DNA of 10,428 nt from assembly GCA_905215125.1 (NCBI GenBank), contig CAJMOV010000044.1, positions 1-10,428 on the forward strand, in the 5' to 3' direction. A program made the position numbers and the translations under genes. How positions within the stretch are numbered: the stretch's first letter is position 1; each line of letters starts with the position of its first letter. The notes below the pieces were generated by a model, which did not search any database, had not been told where the DNA came from, and saw only the letters and a list, made by a program, of their open reading frames with translations. This document shows, in pieces, positions 1-5,698 of this stretch. The DNA is from an uncultured bacterium (GTDB lineage: Bacteria; Bacillota; Clostridia; Oscillospirales; Butyricicoccaceae).

Positions 1-54
1 ATCATTGGCGTTTCCTCAATACAGGAAGCGCTGCACGCTGGGTTCAGAAAGTAA
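1..54 (+). CDS. Possible C-terminal tail of an unidentified gene (partial)
   Basis: Reading from base 1 gives 17 codons ending in TAA at 52-54, with the C-terminal peptide IIGVSSIQEALHAGFRK. The window starts inside any such gene, so no domain can be named. A second + frame (from base 3, stop near 80) also gives a protein-like tail, and a short - strand ORF runs off the left edge, so even the frame is uncertain. The only support for a + strand gene is the + strand intrinsic terminator further down at 195-226, with no other + strand gene before it. Confidence 0.2.
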   Translation: MIGVSSIQEALHAGFRK

Positions 55-194
55 ATCACAAATACAAAGACCGTGCGTGACATGCTTCTATGCGCTGCAG
101 GCACAGCATACACTCGGCTGCATTTTACGTTTGCAGGGGTTTTCCGGCAGATCTGCTTTCGCTGGATAAAAATAGAACGGCATTTATTGCTGAG

Positions 195-226
195 AGACAG
201 GCCAAATGGTCTGTCTTTTTATTTTA
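195..226 (+). terminator. Intrinsic terminator, + strand
   Basis: The arms AGACAGGCC (195-203) and GGTCTGTCT (208-216) pair around a four-base loop with one G-U pair, and a U-rich tract runs through about 226. The tail is U-rich only on the + strand. It would end a transcript entering from the left edge or an RNA made from 55-194. The region 55-194 has no convincing ORF and no tRNA-like fold that I can see. The terminator overlaps the stop codon of the - strand small gene that ends at 224. Confidence 0.6.
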
Positions 227-358
227 TTCTTTGATGTCCACACGTTTGACAAAATAAGCGCAGGACGCGCCCGATTGTCCCGGCGACGCTGCATGGGTCA
301 GGCTGCATTCCCCATCGAGACAGTAGATACAATTTTTTTCGTTGCAGATAATTGGCAA
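224..358 (-). CDS. Small cysteine-rich protein, 44 aa (DUF1540-like pattern)
   Basis: This is a 44-residue ORF that a 60-residue cutoff would miss. The start is TTG at 356-358, preceded by an excellent Shine-Dalgarno sequence (AGGTGAT, about 5-7 bases upstream) and an in-frame stop just before it. Cysteines are at residues 5, 10, 13, 18 and 33, in the order C-x4-C-x2-C-x4-C-x14-C, with a central LDGECSL and an aromatic CAYFVKR near the end. This resembles the small DUF1540-type proteins common in Clostridia, which carry a 'C-x(4)-C ... DGxC ... CxYF' pattern and may bind metal; the family assignment is from memory. It has no membrane segment or signal peptide. It is divergent from the transporter pair. 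The function is unknown. Confidence 0.7.
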   Translation of the reverse strand: MPIICNEKNCIYCLDGECSLTHAASPGQSGASCAYFVKRVDIKE

Positions 359-379
359 AAATGATCACCTCGCCGCGTT

Positions 380-408
380 TTGACACTGGTTATATTTTGG
401 CTGATACT
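380..408 (+). promoter_or_regulatory. Sigma-A-type promoter for the transporter pair
   Basis: A perfect -35 box TTGACA (380-385) is followed, after a 17-base spacer, by GATACT (403-408), which matches four of six bases of the -10 consensus. It lies about 50 bases upstream of the membrane-fusion protein start and points towards it. No operator repeat is obvious. Confidence 0.55.
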
Positions 409-460
409 GAGTAAAATATAAGGGTGCTGACGATACAAATGAGAAGGGTGGAGGGGAACT

Positions 461-1510
461 ATCAAAGCGCTGATCGCCGTTGCTTTATGTATTCTTGTGG
501 TTTTCGGTATGTATTTTTTTAGTCCCTATTATTCTGACAAGCAGGTCACGCAGGTCACTGTCTCGCTTCCCATAAAAACAGGGATCACCGATTATGTCAT
601 TTTACGTGGAACGCTTGTTGAAAAGGCCCGTCAAAACGTTTATGGAAGCGGGCCCGCTCAAATAGACGCCGTGTATGTTCAGGTCGGGGATTTCGTCAAA
701 AAAGGACAGCCATTGATGATGCTGACTGCACTTGCCGCAGACGAGCAAGCCTCTGATATTCTATATAATGAAGTTTACGGCGCTGTTTCTCAAGCAGATC
801 CGGGACGAATTTTGGACGGCGACACAGGAATTTCTGACGATTTGGCCGCTATCGTATCTTCAGCGGTGAGTGGCATCCGAATCCCCTCCAACAAAGAAAG
901 GCCGGAATCTGAGACCCTGTACAGTCCAATTGATGGCGTCGTCATGCAGCTTTGCGGCGAGCCAGGAAATGAAATCAGCGGTATTTTGCCGTGTGCAGTT
1001 GTGTCCGATTTTGACCAGTTAGCCGTCAAGGCACAGATATCAGAGGCTTCTGTAAGCCGAGTCCAGGAGGGAATGGACTGCATTGTCACCGTTGATGCAC
1101 TGACGGGAGATAAAGCCCTGGACGGTCACATTTCAAGCATTATGCCGTACGGCCAAAAAACCAGTACTTTAGTTCAGTCTGGAGAAGTAAAAACAGATGT
1201 CTTTATAGATGTTTCCAACTCCGAAGGGCAGCTTAAACCAGGGTACAGCGCTCAAGCAAGGGTAGCTGTCGGAAGAAAAAACGATGCGTTGGTCATCCCA
1301 TATACATGTATTTCACAAGATGAAACGCAGCATGAATATGTTATGGCAGTGGAACAGGGAAGAGCCGTCAAAAAATATATCACTGTAGGATATGAAATGG
1401 AAGACAGCGTGGAAATTTTATCAGGAATTGAAGAGGATGCCCTGCTCATCAGCTCGCCGGAAACGGTCCGTCACGGTGAACGGGTTACTGTGAAGGTGAG
1501 TGGATCTTGA
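461..1510 (+). CDS. Membrane-fusion (HlyD/RND-type) protein of an ABC efflux system
   Basis: This is an extracytoplasmic adaptor subunit for a MacAB-like ABC exporter, 349 aa from the proposed start. One N-terminal membrane helix (about residues 3-18 of IKALIAVALCILVVFGMYFF) anchors it. A split biotinyl-lipoyl domain follows: VYVQVGDFVKKGQPL, then YSPIDGVVMQLCGEPGNEI after a short hairpin region. Beta-barrel and membrane-proximal parts come next, with LKPGYSAQARVAV and ALVIPYTCI as typical late motifs. The strong Shine-Dalgarno sequence GGAGGGG (450-456) sits 4-6 bases before an ATC codon (461-463), and the frame is closed upstream by TGA at 440. No ATG, GTG or TTG lies at the right distance. 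The first conventional codon, GTG at 497, would remove most of the membrane helix and has no Shine-Dalgarno. The stop overlaps the next gene's start. The transported substrate cannot be told from the sequence. Confidence 0.85.
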   Translation: MKALIAVALCILVVFGMYFFSPYYSDKQVTQVTVSLPIKTGITDYVILRGTLVEKARQNVYGSGPAQIDAVYVQVGDFVKKGQPLMMLTALAADEQASDILYNEVYGAVSQADPGRILDGDTGISDDLAAIVSSAVSGIRIPSNKERPESETLYSPIDGVVMQLCGEPGNEISGILPCAVVSDFDQLAVKAQISEASVSRVQEGMDCIVTVDALTGDKALDGHISSIMPYGQKTSTLVQSGEVKTDVFIDVSNSEGQLKPGYSAQARVAVGRKNDALVIPYTCISQDETQHEYVMAVEQGRAVKKYITVGYEMEDSVEILSGIEEDALLISSPETVRHGERVTVKVSGS

Positions 1511-2697
1511 AGAAGCTGGATATTTGGATTTTGGCTATGCAGAACGTGCGCTCCAGTGGAATAAAGAGTTTTTTATGCGCATTGGCTGTTTGCGTCGCTA
1601 TTTGTTCTACCTGCCTGATTTTCGGACTGGGGCAGGCAGCCGAGCAAGCCATTACTGCAGAAATTGATCAAGCAGGATTGGGAGGAATCGCTTTTTACAG
1701 CGCCCAGAAGGACTATTATTTTGACCTGCAGCAGGCAGCAGCTGTCAAAAGCAGCAGCCAGTCAATCAAAGCGGCGATGCCGCTGGCCATACAGTACGGC
1801 AGCGTCGGTATGCGCAATCGAAGTGAAACGGTCGCATCGGGTATTATCGGTGTCAATGAGGAGCTTCCCGATATTTTTCACCTCAACCTTTTGTATGGCC
1901 GCATGCTGCAAAAAAATGATATTTCCAACAGTAAAAATGTCATTGTTATTGAAAGCACCGTGGCAGAAAAGCTGTATCAGCGTGAAAATATTGTAGGGAA
2001 AAAGCTGCTGGTCAGTATTGGCAGCAACAGCGATTATTTTGAAGTAATTGGTATTATTGAGCCGCAGACTGAAGGGCTTGGTTATCTGACTGGCGGCAAA
2101 ATTCCCAATGTTGTTTATCTTCCATATACGTCGCTCGATCTGCTTGTAGGGGAAAAGACAACCGATATGCTGGCAATTAACTGTTTTGCCGACGCAAATT
2201 TGGATCAATCGGCCAACGAAGCCGCCCGATATTTGTCTTTGAGCGAGCCAGGCATCGGTTTTGAATATGAAAATCTCAATGGATACACAGACACATTCAA
2301 AAAAATAGTTAAAATTATAACGATTTTTATTTCTATCGTAGCGGCCATTGGTTTAGTTGTCGGCGGACTGGGTGTTATGAACTCGATGGTGTCTTCTGTC
2401 GAACAGCGGACGCAGGAAATTGGCATTTATATGGCGTTGGGCGCGACCAGTGCAAACATTCTGAGATGCTTTCTGTATGAAGCTGTGATTATCTGTATGT
2501 TAGGGGGATTTGCTGGCGGTGTGCTATCAATGGGAGTATTTGCTGTCATCCATTCATTATTTCCCGAACTCATTCATCCAATGCAAGGCATTATAACCAG
2601 TGTAGCAGGCGCAGCGGCTTGTGGTCTGATGTTTGGAATCCTGCCCGCGTACAAAGCATGCAGACTCAACCCCATTGATGCAATAAGAATTGATTAG
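1507..2697 (+). CDS. MacB/FtsX-family ABC transporter permease
   Basis: This is a 396-residue membrane permease of the mechanotransmission (MacB/FtsX) type. It has an N-terminal helix at about residues 21-43, then a large extracytoplasmic MacB periplasmic-core-like domain (about 45-260), then three C-terminal helices (about 265-290, 318-342 and 362-385). The signature VVGGLGVMNSMVSSVEQR followed by TQEIGIYMALGATSANI, and the end PAYKACRLNPIDAIRID, are diagnostic of the FtsX domain. The start is TTG at 1507-1509, overlapping the TGA of the upstream gene in the sequence TTGA. An AAGGTGAG Shine-Dalgarno sequence ends about 7 bases before it, so translation is probably coupled. It acts with the upstream adaptor. 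The required ATPase is not encoded beside it, although it is usually adjacent in such operons. The exported substrate is unknown. Confidence 0.9.
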   Translation: MKKLDIWILAMQNVRSSGIKSFLCALAVCVAICSTCLIFGLGQAAEQAITAEIDQAGLGGIAFYSAQKDYYFDLQQAAAVKSSSQSIKAAMPLAIQYGSVGMRNRSETVASGIIGVNEELPDIFHLNLLYGRMLQKNDISNSKNVIVIESTVAEKLYQRENIVGKKLLVSIGSNSDYFEVIGIIEPQTEGLGYLTGGKIPNVVYLPYTSLDLLVGEKTTDMLAINCFADANLDQSANEAARYLSLSEPGIGFEYENLNGYTDTFKKIVKIITIFISIVAAIGLVVGGLGVMNSMVSSVEQRTQEIGIYMALGATSANILRCFLYEAVIICMLGGFAGGVLSMGVFAVIHSLFPELIHPMQGIITSVAGAAACGLMFGILPAYKACRLNPIDAIRID

Positions 2698-2775
2698 TCC
2701 AAACAATCGAACGGCGTTCCGATGATGGCTGGGTTATGCGACTAAGGTAGTGCAGCAAAATTGTTCCATTGCAAG

Positions 2776-2865
2776 ATGTACAAGATAAAACGCAGTACCC
2801 GCGAGGATAGAATTCTGGCCGCGCTGGAAGATATCTCGCGGCGTCTTGATAAACTGGGAAAATAG
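2776..2865 (+). pseudogene. 29-codon fragment duplicating the C-terminus of the 2901-3179 gene
   Basis: The ORF from ATG 2776 to TAG 2863-2865 encodes a 29-residue peptide containing YKIKRSTREDRILAALEDIS, then RRLDKLGK. The end of the - strand protein at 2901-3179 reads YRIKRSTREDKILEALNDIS, then RRLAKLEEDAK, so about three quarters of the shared residues are identical while the DNA has clearly diverged. Upstream of the ATG the frame continues only a few codons before a stop, the similarity to the paralog ends, and no Shine-Dalgarno sequence is present. I read it as the surviving tail of a second gene copy, in opposite orientation to the intact one. A translated micropeptide is possible but less likely. 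Confidence 0.6.
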
Positions 2866-2900
2866 TCTGCTTAATTATACAAAACTTTTATTTTGTTTAA

Positions 2901-3179
2901 TTACTTGGCATCCTCTTCCAACTTGGCCAAACGTCTGGAAATATCGTTCAGAGCCTCCAAAATCTTATCTTCCCTTGTGCTGCGCTTTATCCTGTACACC
3001 TTACGGCGGTATTTCGGGATGAAAAAATCACACTTGTACCGAGGACAGGCACCACGCATCAGCGACCGCAGACAGAAGTCCAGCGGGCTTTGAAACCAAT
3101 GGCGGCCCGCTGGACACTGAATATTCGAACAAACCTCACACAGGCAGAAATAACAATTATTTGGCTGACTGACCATCAT
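2901..3179 (-). CDS. Cysteine-rich putative metal-binding protein with C-terminal helix, 92 aa
   Basis: I do not recognise a named family. From the proposed start the N-terminal half carries eight cysteines (residues 9, 12, 14, 17, 22, 36, 45 and 50), beginning C-x2-C-x-C-x2-C, then C-x4-C, and ending GACPRYKC, like a zinc-binding or iron-sulfur module. A basic stretch follows (about 55-70, YRRKVYRIKR), then a heptad-like helix ILEALNDISRRLAKLEEDAK that could self-associate. It has no membrane segment. Of the two adjacent ATGs (3177-3179 and 3174-3176), both lie just after an AAGAAAGG Shine-Dalgarno sequence; a longer version starting at 3215 has no ribosome binding site. The last third is duplicated in the fragment at 2776-2865. 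The basic, cysteine-rich make-up would suit nucleic acid binding, but that is a guess. Confidence 0.65.
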   Translation of the reverse strand: MMVSQPNNCYFCLCEVCSNIQCPAGRHWFQSPLDFCLRSLMRGACPRYKCDFFIPKYRRKVYRIKRSTREDKILEALNDISRRLAKLEEDAK

Positions 3180-3234
3180 CAGGACCTTTCTTGGAAATAA
3201 TCTGCTCAGTGGCATATATACGTATTACAGCCGG

Positions 3235-3402
3235 TCACTTGGTATAACGGCGGCACTGTTTTCGACTTTCTGAACATATCCCAATCATTTCCATTGCTCT
3301 GCTTAGAAAAACTTCTTCGCTCGTGTTCCGGTACATCAATTCAAAGATTGCTTCCGTTCCAGCTAATCTATGGCAAACGATATGTACTTCACGCAAAGGC
3401 AT
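3235..3402 (-). CDS. Possible small ORF, 55 aa, unknown function
   Basis: The ORF runs from ATG 3400-3402 to TGA 3235-3237 and is below the usual length cutoff. Its residues look protein-like, for example REVHIVCHRLAGTEAIFEL and EEVFLSRAMEMIG, ending in a basic tail. It starts 25 bases after the stop of the ogt-type gene on the same strand, so it could be co-transcribed. The ATG lies at the edge of the 3' arm of a 10-bp hairpin (3391-3422). The only Shine-Dalgarno candidate, AAAGG, lies in the 5' arm about 11 bases upstream. I recognise no family. It may be a real small gene, a remnant, or chance coding; similarity searching would decide. Confidence 0.35.
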   Translation of the reverse strand: MPLREVHIVCHRLAGTEAIFELMYRNTSEEVFLSRAMEMIGICSESRKQCRRYTK

Positions 3403-3422
3403 CCTGAAAGACGCCTTTGCGT
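3391..3422. repeat. Perfect 10-bp inverted repeat (hairpin) after the ogt-type gene
   Basis: The arms ACGCAAAGGC (3391-3400) and GCCTTTGCGT (3413-3422) are perfectly complementary around a 12-base loop. It begins 5 bases beyond the stop of the ogt-type gene on the - strand. No U-run follows on either strand, so it is not a standard intrinsic terminator. It could protect the 3' end of the upstream message or control translation of the small ORF that starts inside it. Confidence 0.6.
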
Positions 3423-3427
3423 TCGGT

Positions 3428-3937
3428 TTATTGTTCCTTGTGACTTTGTTCTATCTGCAGCAAAAACTGCTTAACGTTTAAACCGGATCCGTAACCGGTC
3501 AGCTTTTTATCAGCCCCAATGACACGATGGCACGGTACAACAATGCTGATAGGATTATGATGGTTTGCTTGACCAACCGCCCGGAACCCTTTTGGCGTTC
3601 CGCAGCGTTCAGCGAGCATTTTATAAGAAATGGTTTTACCATATGGAATGTCACAAAGATTTTTCCAAACCCGGGTATAAAACTCAGTTCCATAAAGTTT
3701 GACGTTAATATCAAAGCTCTTGCGCTGACCGGAGAAATACTCGTCCAGCTGAACGATGGTTTTTAGAACCTCGGGATTAAGTCCAGCGGCATACTGGATC
3801 TCACCAAATGTTTTGGCTAAAAATTGGTTGCAGTCGTCAAATCCACCTTGGTAAAAATCCACCCTTATGATATAATTGTCTTCAGCGATGATCTGTATGG
3901 GACTGATGGGTGATTCCATAGTTCCTTTGTAGAACAA
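3428..3937 (-). CDS. ogt: Methylated-DNA--[protein]-cysteine S-methyltransferase
   Basis: This cytoplasmic suicide repair protein transfers the methyl group of O6-methylguanine (and O4-methylthymine) in DNA to its own cysteine. At 169 aa it has the normal length for the Ogt/MGMT family. The active site is VVPCHRVIGAD with nucleophile Cys136. The helix-turn-helix region carries IPYGKTISYKMLAERCGTPK and the DNA-flipping arginine is in FRAVGQA (Arg119). LTGYGSGLNVKQFLLQIE is the usual C-terminal motif. I chose the TTG start (3935-3937), with AGGAG about 9 bases upstream, because FYKGTMESPISP matches the family's usual N-terminus. The internal ATG six codons later also has a weak Shine-Dalgarno sequence. 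It is divergent from the recombinase gene across a gap of about 40 bases. An ogt-type name is used because there is no Ada regulatory domain. Confidence 0.93.
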   Translation of the reverse strand: MFYKGTMESPISPIQIIAEDNYIIRVDFYQGGFDDCNQFLAKTFGEIQYAAGLNPEVLKTIVQLDEYFSGQRKSFDINVKLYGTEFYTRVWKNLCDIPYGKTISYKMLAERCGTPKGFRAVGQANHHNPISIVVPCHRVIGADKKLTGYGSGLNVKQFLLQIEQSHKEQ

Positions 3938-3976
3938 ACCAATCCACTCCTATTTTCTTTTTAGAGGGCTTTATTA

Positions 3977-5014
3977 ATGAACAACTGGCAAGACGCTTCT
4001 CCCCTTTTGCGGGAATATCTGACCTATATGGAAACTATTATGGGACGTTCCCATAAAACTGTCAATGAGTATTTTTTAGACCTGCGCACTTTTTTTCGCT
4101 TTTTACTGCAAAAAAGGGGGCTGCTCGAACCGGATGTTCCCTTTGACGATATCTCAATTCAAGGCGTTGACCTCGCTTTTGTCAAAAGTGTAACTCGTAC
4201 CGACCTGTTAGACTACCTTCTGTTTGCTGCCAATGAGCGGCCCAAATATCACAAAAGCAAGCAAACAACATATGGGAATCAATCCAAAACACGTGCGCGA
4301 AAGGTATCGGCACTGCGTTCTTTTTATCGTTATTTATGTGAAAAGCAGCGCTATTTTGAGGAAAATCCCACGCTAAGCTTGGATATACCCAAATCAAAAA
4401 AGACATTGCCCAAGTTTTTGACCCTTCAAGAAAGTCTCGACCTTCTGCAAGCGGTAGAAGGGCCTTATCAGGAACGGGATTACTGCATCCTGACGCTATT
4501 TCTCAACTGTGGACTGCGTGTATCGGAAATGGTGGGCATCAATCTGTCCGATATCAGCGAAGATAGGCTGCGCGTGCTTGGAAAAGGGAATAAAGAGCGG
4601 TTTGTCTATCTCAATGAAGCCTGTTGTCAGGCGCTGAAAGCCTATCTCCCCTATCGTCTCGCGCCCCTTCCTGAGGCAAAAAATGCCCTGTTTATCAGTC
4701 GGCAGCGCAAGCGCATTAGTGTACAGACCGTCAAATGGCTTGTCGGAAAATATTTGGGCGAAGCGGGACTGTCACAAAAGCACTGCTCAGCCCATAAGCT
4801 CCGGCATACGGCGGCAACGCTGATGTATCAGAACGGCGTTGATGTACGCACTCTAAAAGAGGTTTTAGGCCATGAAAACCTAGATACTACTATGATTTAC
4901 ACACACGTTGTCGATCAGAATTTACGCGATGCCGCAGAGAAAAATCCCCTTGCTGGAGTCAGTCCGCCGAAAAAACGAAAGTCCGGACAGTCAGGAAATG
5001 ATAAGCAGGACTGA
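3977..5014 (+). CDS. Tyrosine recombinase, XerC/XerD type
   Basis: This is a site-specific recombinase of the lambda-integrase family, 345 aa. The N-terminal SAM-like core-binding domain spans about residues 5-128 (TYMETIMGRSHKTVNEYFLD ... RKVSALRSFYRYL). The catalytic domain spans about 145-322 with all expected residues: Arg181 (NCGLRVSEM), Lys203 (LGKGNKER), His273 and Arg276 (SAHKLRHTAAT), His299 (LGHENLDTT) and nucleophile Tyr308 (MIYTHV). It has a basic, flexible C-terminus. It is longer than typical XerC/D (about 300 aa), mainly through an insertion near residues 55-105 and the tail. The start is ATG 3977 with an AGAGGG Shine-Dalgarno. A Xer gene beside a spoIIM gene is a known Firmicutes arrangement and favours a chromosomal dimer-resolution role over a phage integrase, though no dif-like site or excisionase gene was seen. 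Its last 24 bases overlap the end of the convergent SpoIIM-like gene. Confidence 0.92.
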   Translation: MNNWQDASPLLREYLTYMETIMGRSHKTVNEYFLDLRTFFRFLLQKRGLLEPDVPFDDISIQGVDLAFVKSVTRTDLLDYLLFAANERPKYHKSKQTTYGNQSKTRARKVSALRSFYRYLCEKQRYFEENPTLSLDIPKSKKTLPKFLTLQESLDLLQAVEGPYQERDYCILTLFLNCGLRVSEMVGINLSDISEDRLRVLGKGNKERFVYLNEACCQALKAYLPYRLAPLPEAKNALFISRQRKRISVQTVKWLVGKYLGEAGLSQKHCSAHKLRHTAATLMYQNGVDVRTLKEVLGHENLDTTMIYTHVVDQNLRDAAEKNPLAGVSPPKKRKSGQSGNDKQD

Positions 5015-5599
5015 GCGAGCCAGCGGAGGCATCAAATAGGCATATAAAAGAGATGCAACCAAAATAAACGTCAAGCACAGTGCGGCGGCCAGATAATAGG
5101 CTGGATCCATGGATGAACGGATGCCTGTCGTTCGTCCAACCCTGCCCGACCAAGCTGCAGACAAAGAAAAGGATTGAAGCGACAGAAAAAATAGGCAGGC
5201 TGTAATAACAAAGCTGGATAAAAATTCAGTTATGATGGCAGGCAGATATCCCTGCGCCCCATAAACCTGGATAAAAGCGGTGACATTGAAAGCGACGGTA
5301 AATCCGCGCACCAAAAAAACTGCTGGAATGACCAGCGTGCCTGCTTTTCCAAACCCGCAAAAGAAAATGAGTGCCAGAAAAATGAAGCCTTGCTGAAATA
5401 CTGATTTGAACAAAACAGCGCCTGACGCGCTCATCAGCCGTTCGGCATAGCTGTTTACATAGGTCGCTGCACTGTCGGGAAAGCGCGAGATAAAAATACT
5501 GCCTGCAACGGCACCAAGCAGAAAGAGACCGGCAAGCAGACAAAGTACGGGAAAATGCCGGCCCATCAGCTCGTCCCGGCGCAGATTGCGATAATTCAT
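4991..5599 (-). CDS. spoIIM: Stage II sporulation protein M-like membrane protein (SpoIIM/DUF95)
   Basis: This is a 202-residue integral membrane protein with about five hydrophobic segments: LCLLAGLFLLGAVAGSIFI, the FIFLALIFFCGF region, VIPAVFLVRGF, FLSSFVITACLFFLSL, and YLAAALCLTFILVASLLYAY. The order and spacing (ERLMSASGAVLFKSVFQQG, then FLVRGFTVAFNVTAF) fit the SpoIIM/DUF95 fold. In Bacillus subtilis SpoIIM is part of the SpoIID-SpoIIM-SpoIIP peptidoglycan-remodelling complex needed for engulfment of the forespore; the same role here is inferred. It starts at ATG 5597-5599 after an AAGGTGGTG Shine-Dalgarno. Its 3' end overlaps the convergent Xer-type recombinase by 24 bases, and the spoIIM-xerD neighbourhood supports the call. 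It lies downstream of the cysteine-rich gene on the same strand but beyond that gene's terminator, so it likely has its own promoter. Confidence 0.8.
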   Translation of the reverse strand: MNYRNLRRDELMGRHFPVLCLLAGLFLLGAVAGSIFISRFPDSAATYVNSYAERLMSASGAVLFKSVFQQGFIFLALIFFCGFGKAGTLVIPAVFLVRGFTVAFNVTAFIQVYGAQGYLPAIITEFLSSFVITACLFFLSLQSFSLSAAWSGRVGRTTGIRSSMDPAYYLAAALCLTFILVASLLYAYLMPPLARSVLLIIS

Positions 5600-5665
5600 G
5601 TAAACACCACCTTAAACCAGGTATATGCTGTATAAAGCGTTGATATGACATGTTTCATAAGAAGA

Positions 5666-5693
5666 GAAAAGGAGGGCTTTCGCCCTCCTTTTC
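5666..5693 (-). terminator. Strong intrinsic terminator of the cysteine-rich gene
   Basis: A perfect 12-bp stem, GAAAAGGAGGGC (5666-5677) pairing with GCCCTCCTTTTC (5682-5693), closes a four-base loop that reads GAAA on the - strand. On that strand it begins 6 bases past the stop of the gene at 5699-6562 and is followed by a pyrimidine-rich tract. It separates that gene from the SpoIIM-like gene. Confidence 0.8.
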
Positions 5694-5698
5694 CTGGT

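Noticed and set aside
439..522. Short ATG-started ORF (27 codons) overlapping the membrane-fusion protein start
   Set aside because: It is out of frame with the real gene and has no well-spaced ribosome binding site. It uses the true gene's Shine-Dalgarno bases as coding sequence and its peptide does not look protein-like.
2866..2900. AT-rich inverted repeat (ACAAAA/TTTTGT) between the fragment and the cysteine-rich gene
   Set aside because: Six AT pairs at most with no proper U-tract in the right place, so it is too weak to call a terminator.
3977..5014. Tyrosine recombinase as the integrase of a mobile element
   Set aside because: No direct repeats, tRNA target, excisionase or cargo genes are visible, and the SpoIIM-like neighbour fits the chromosomal Xer context better.
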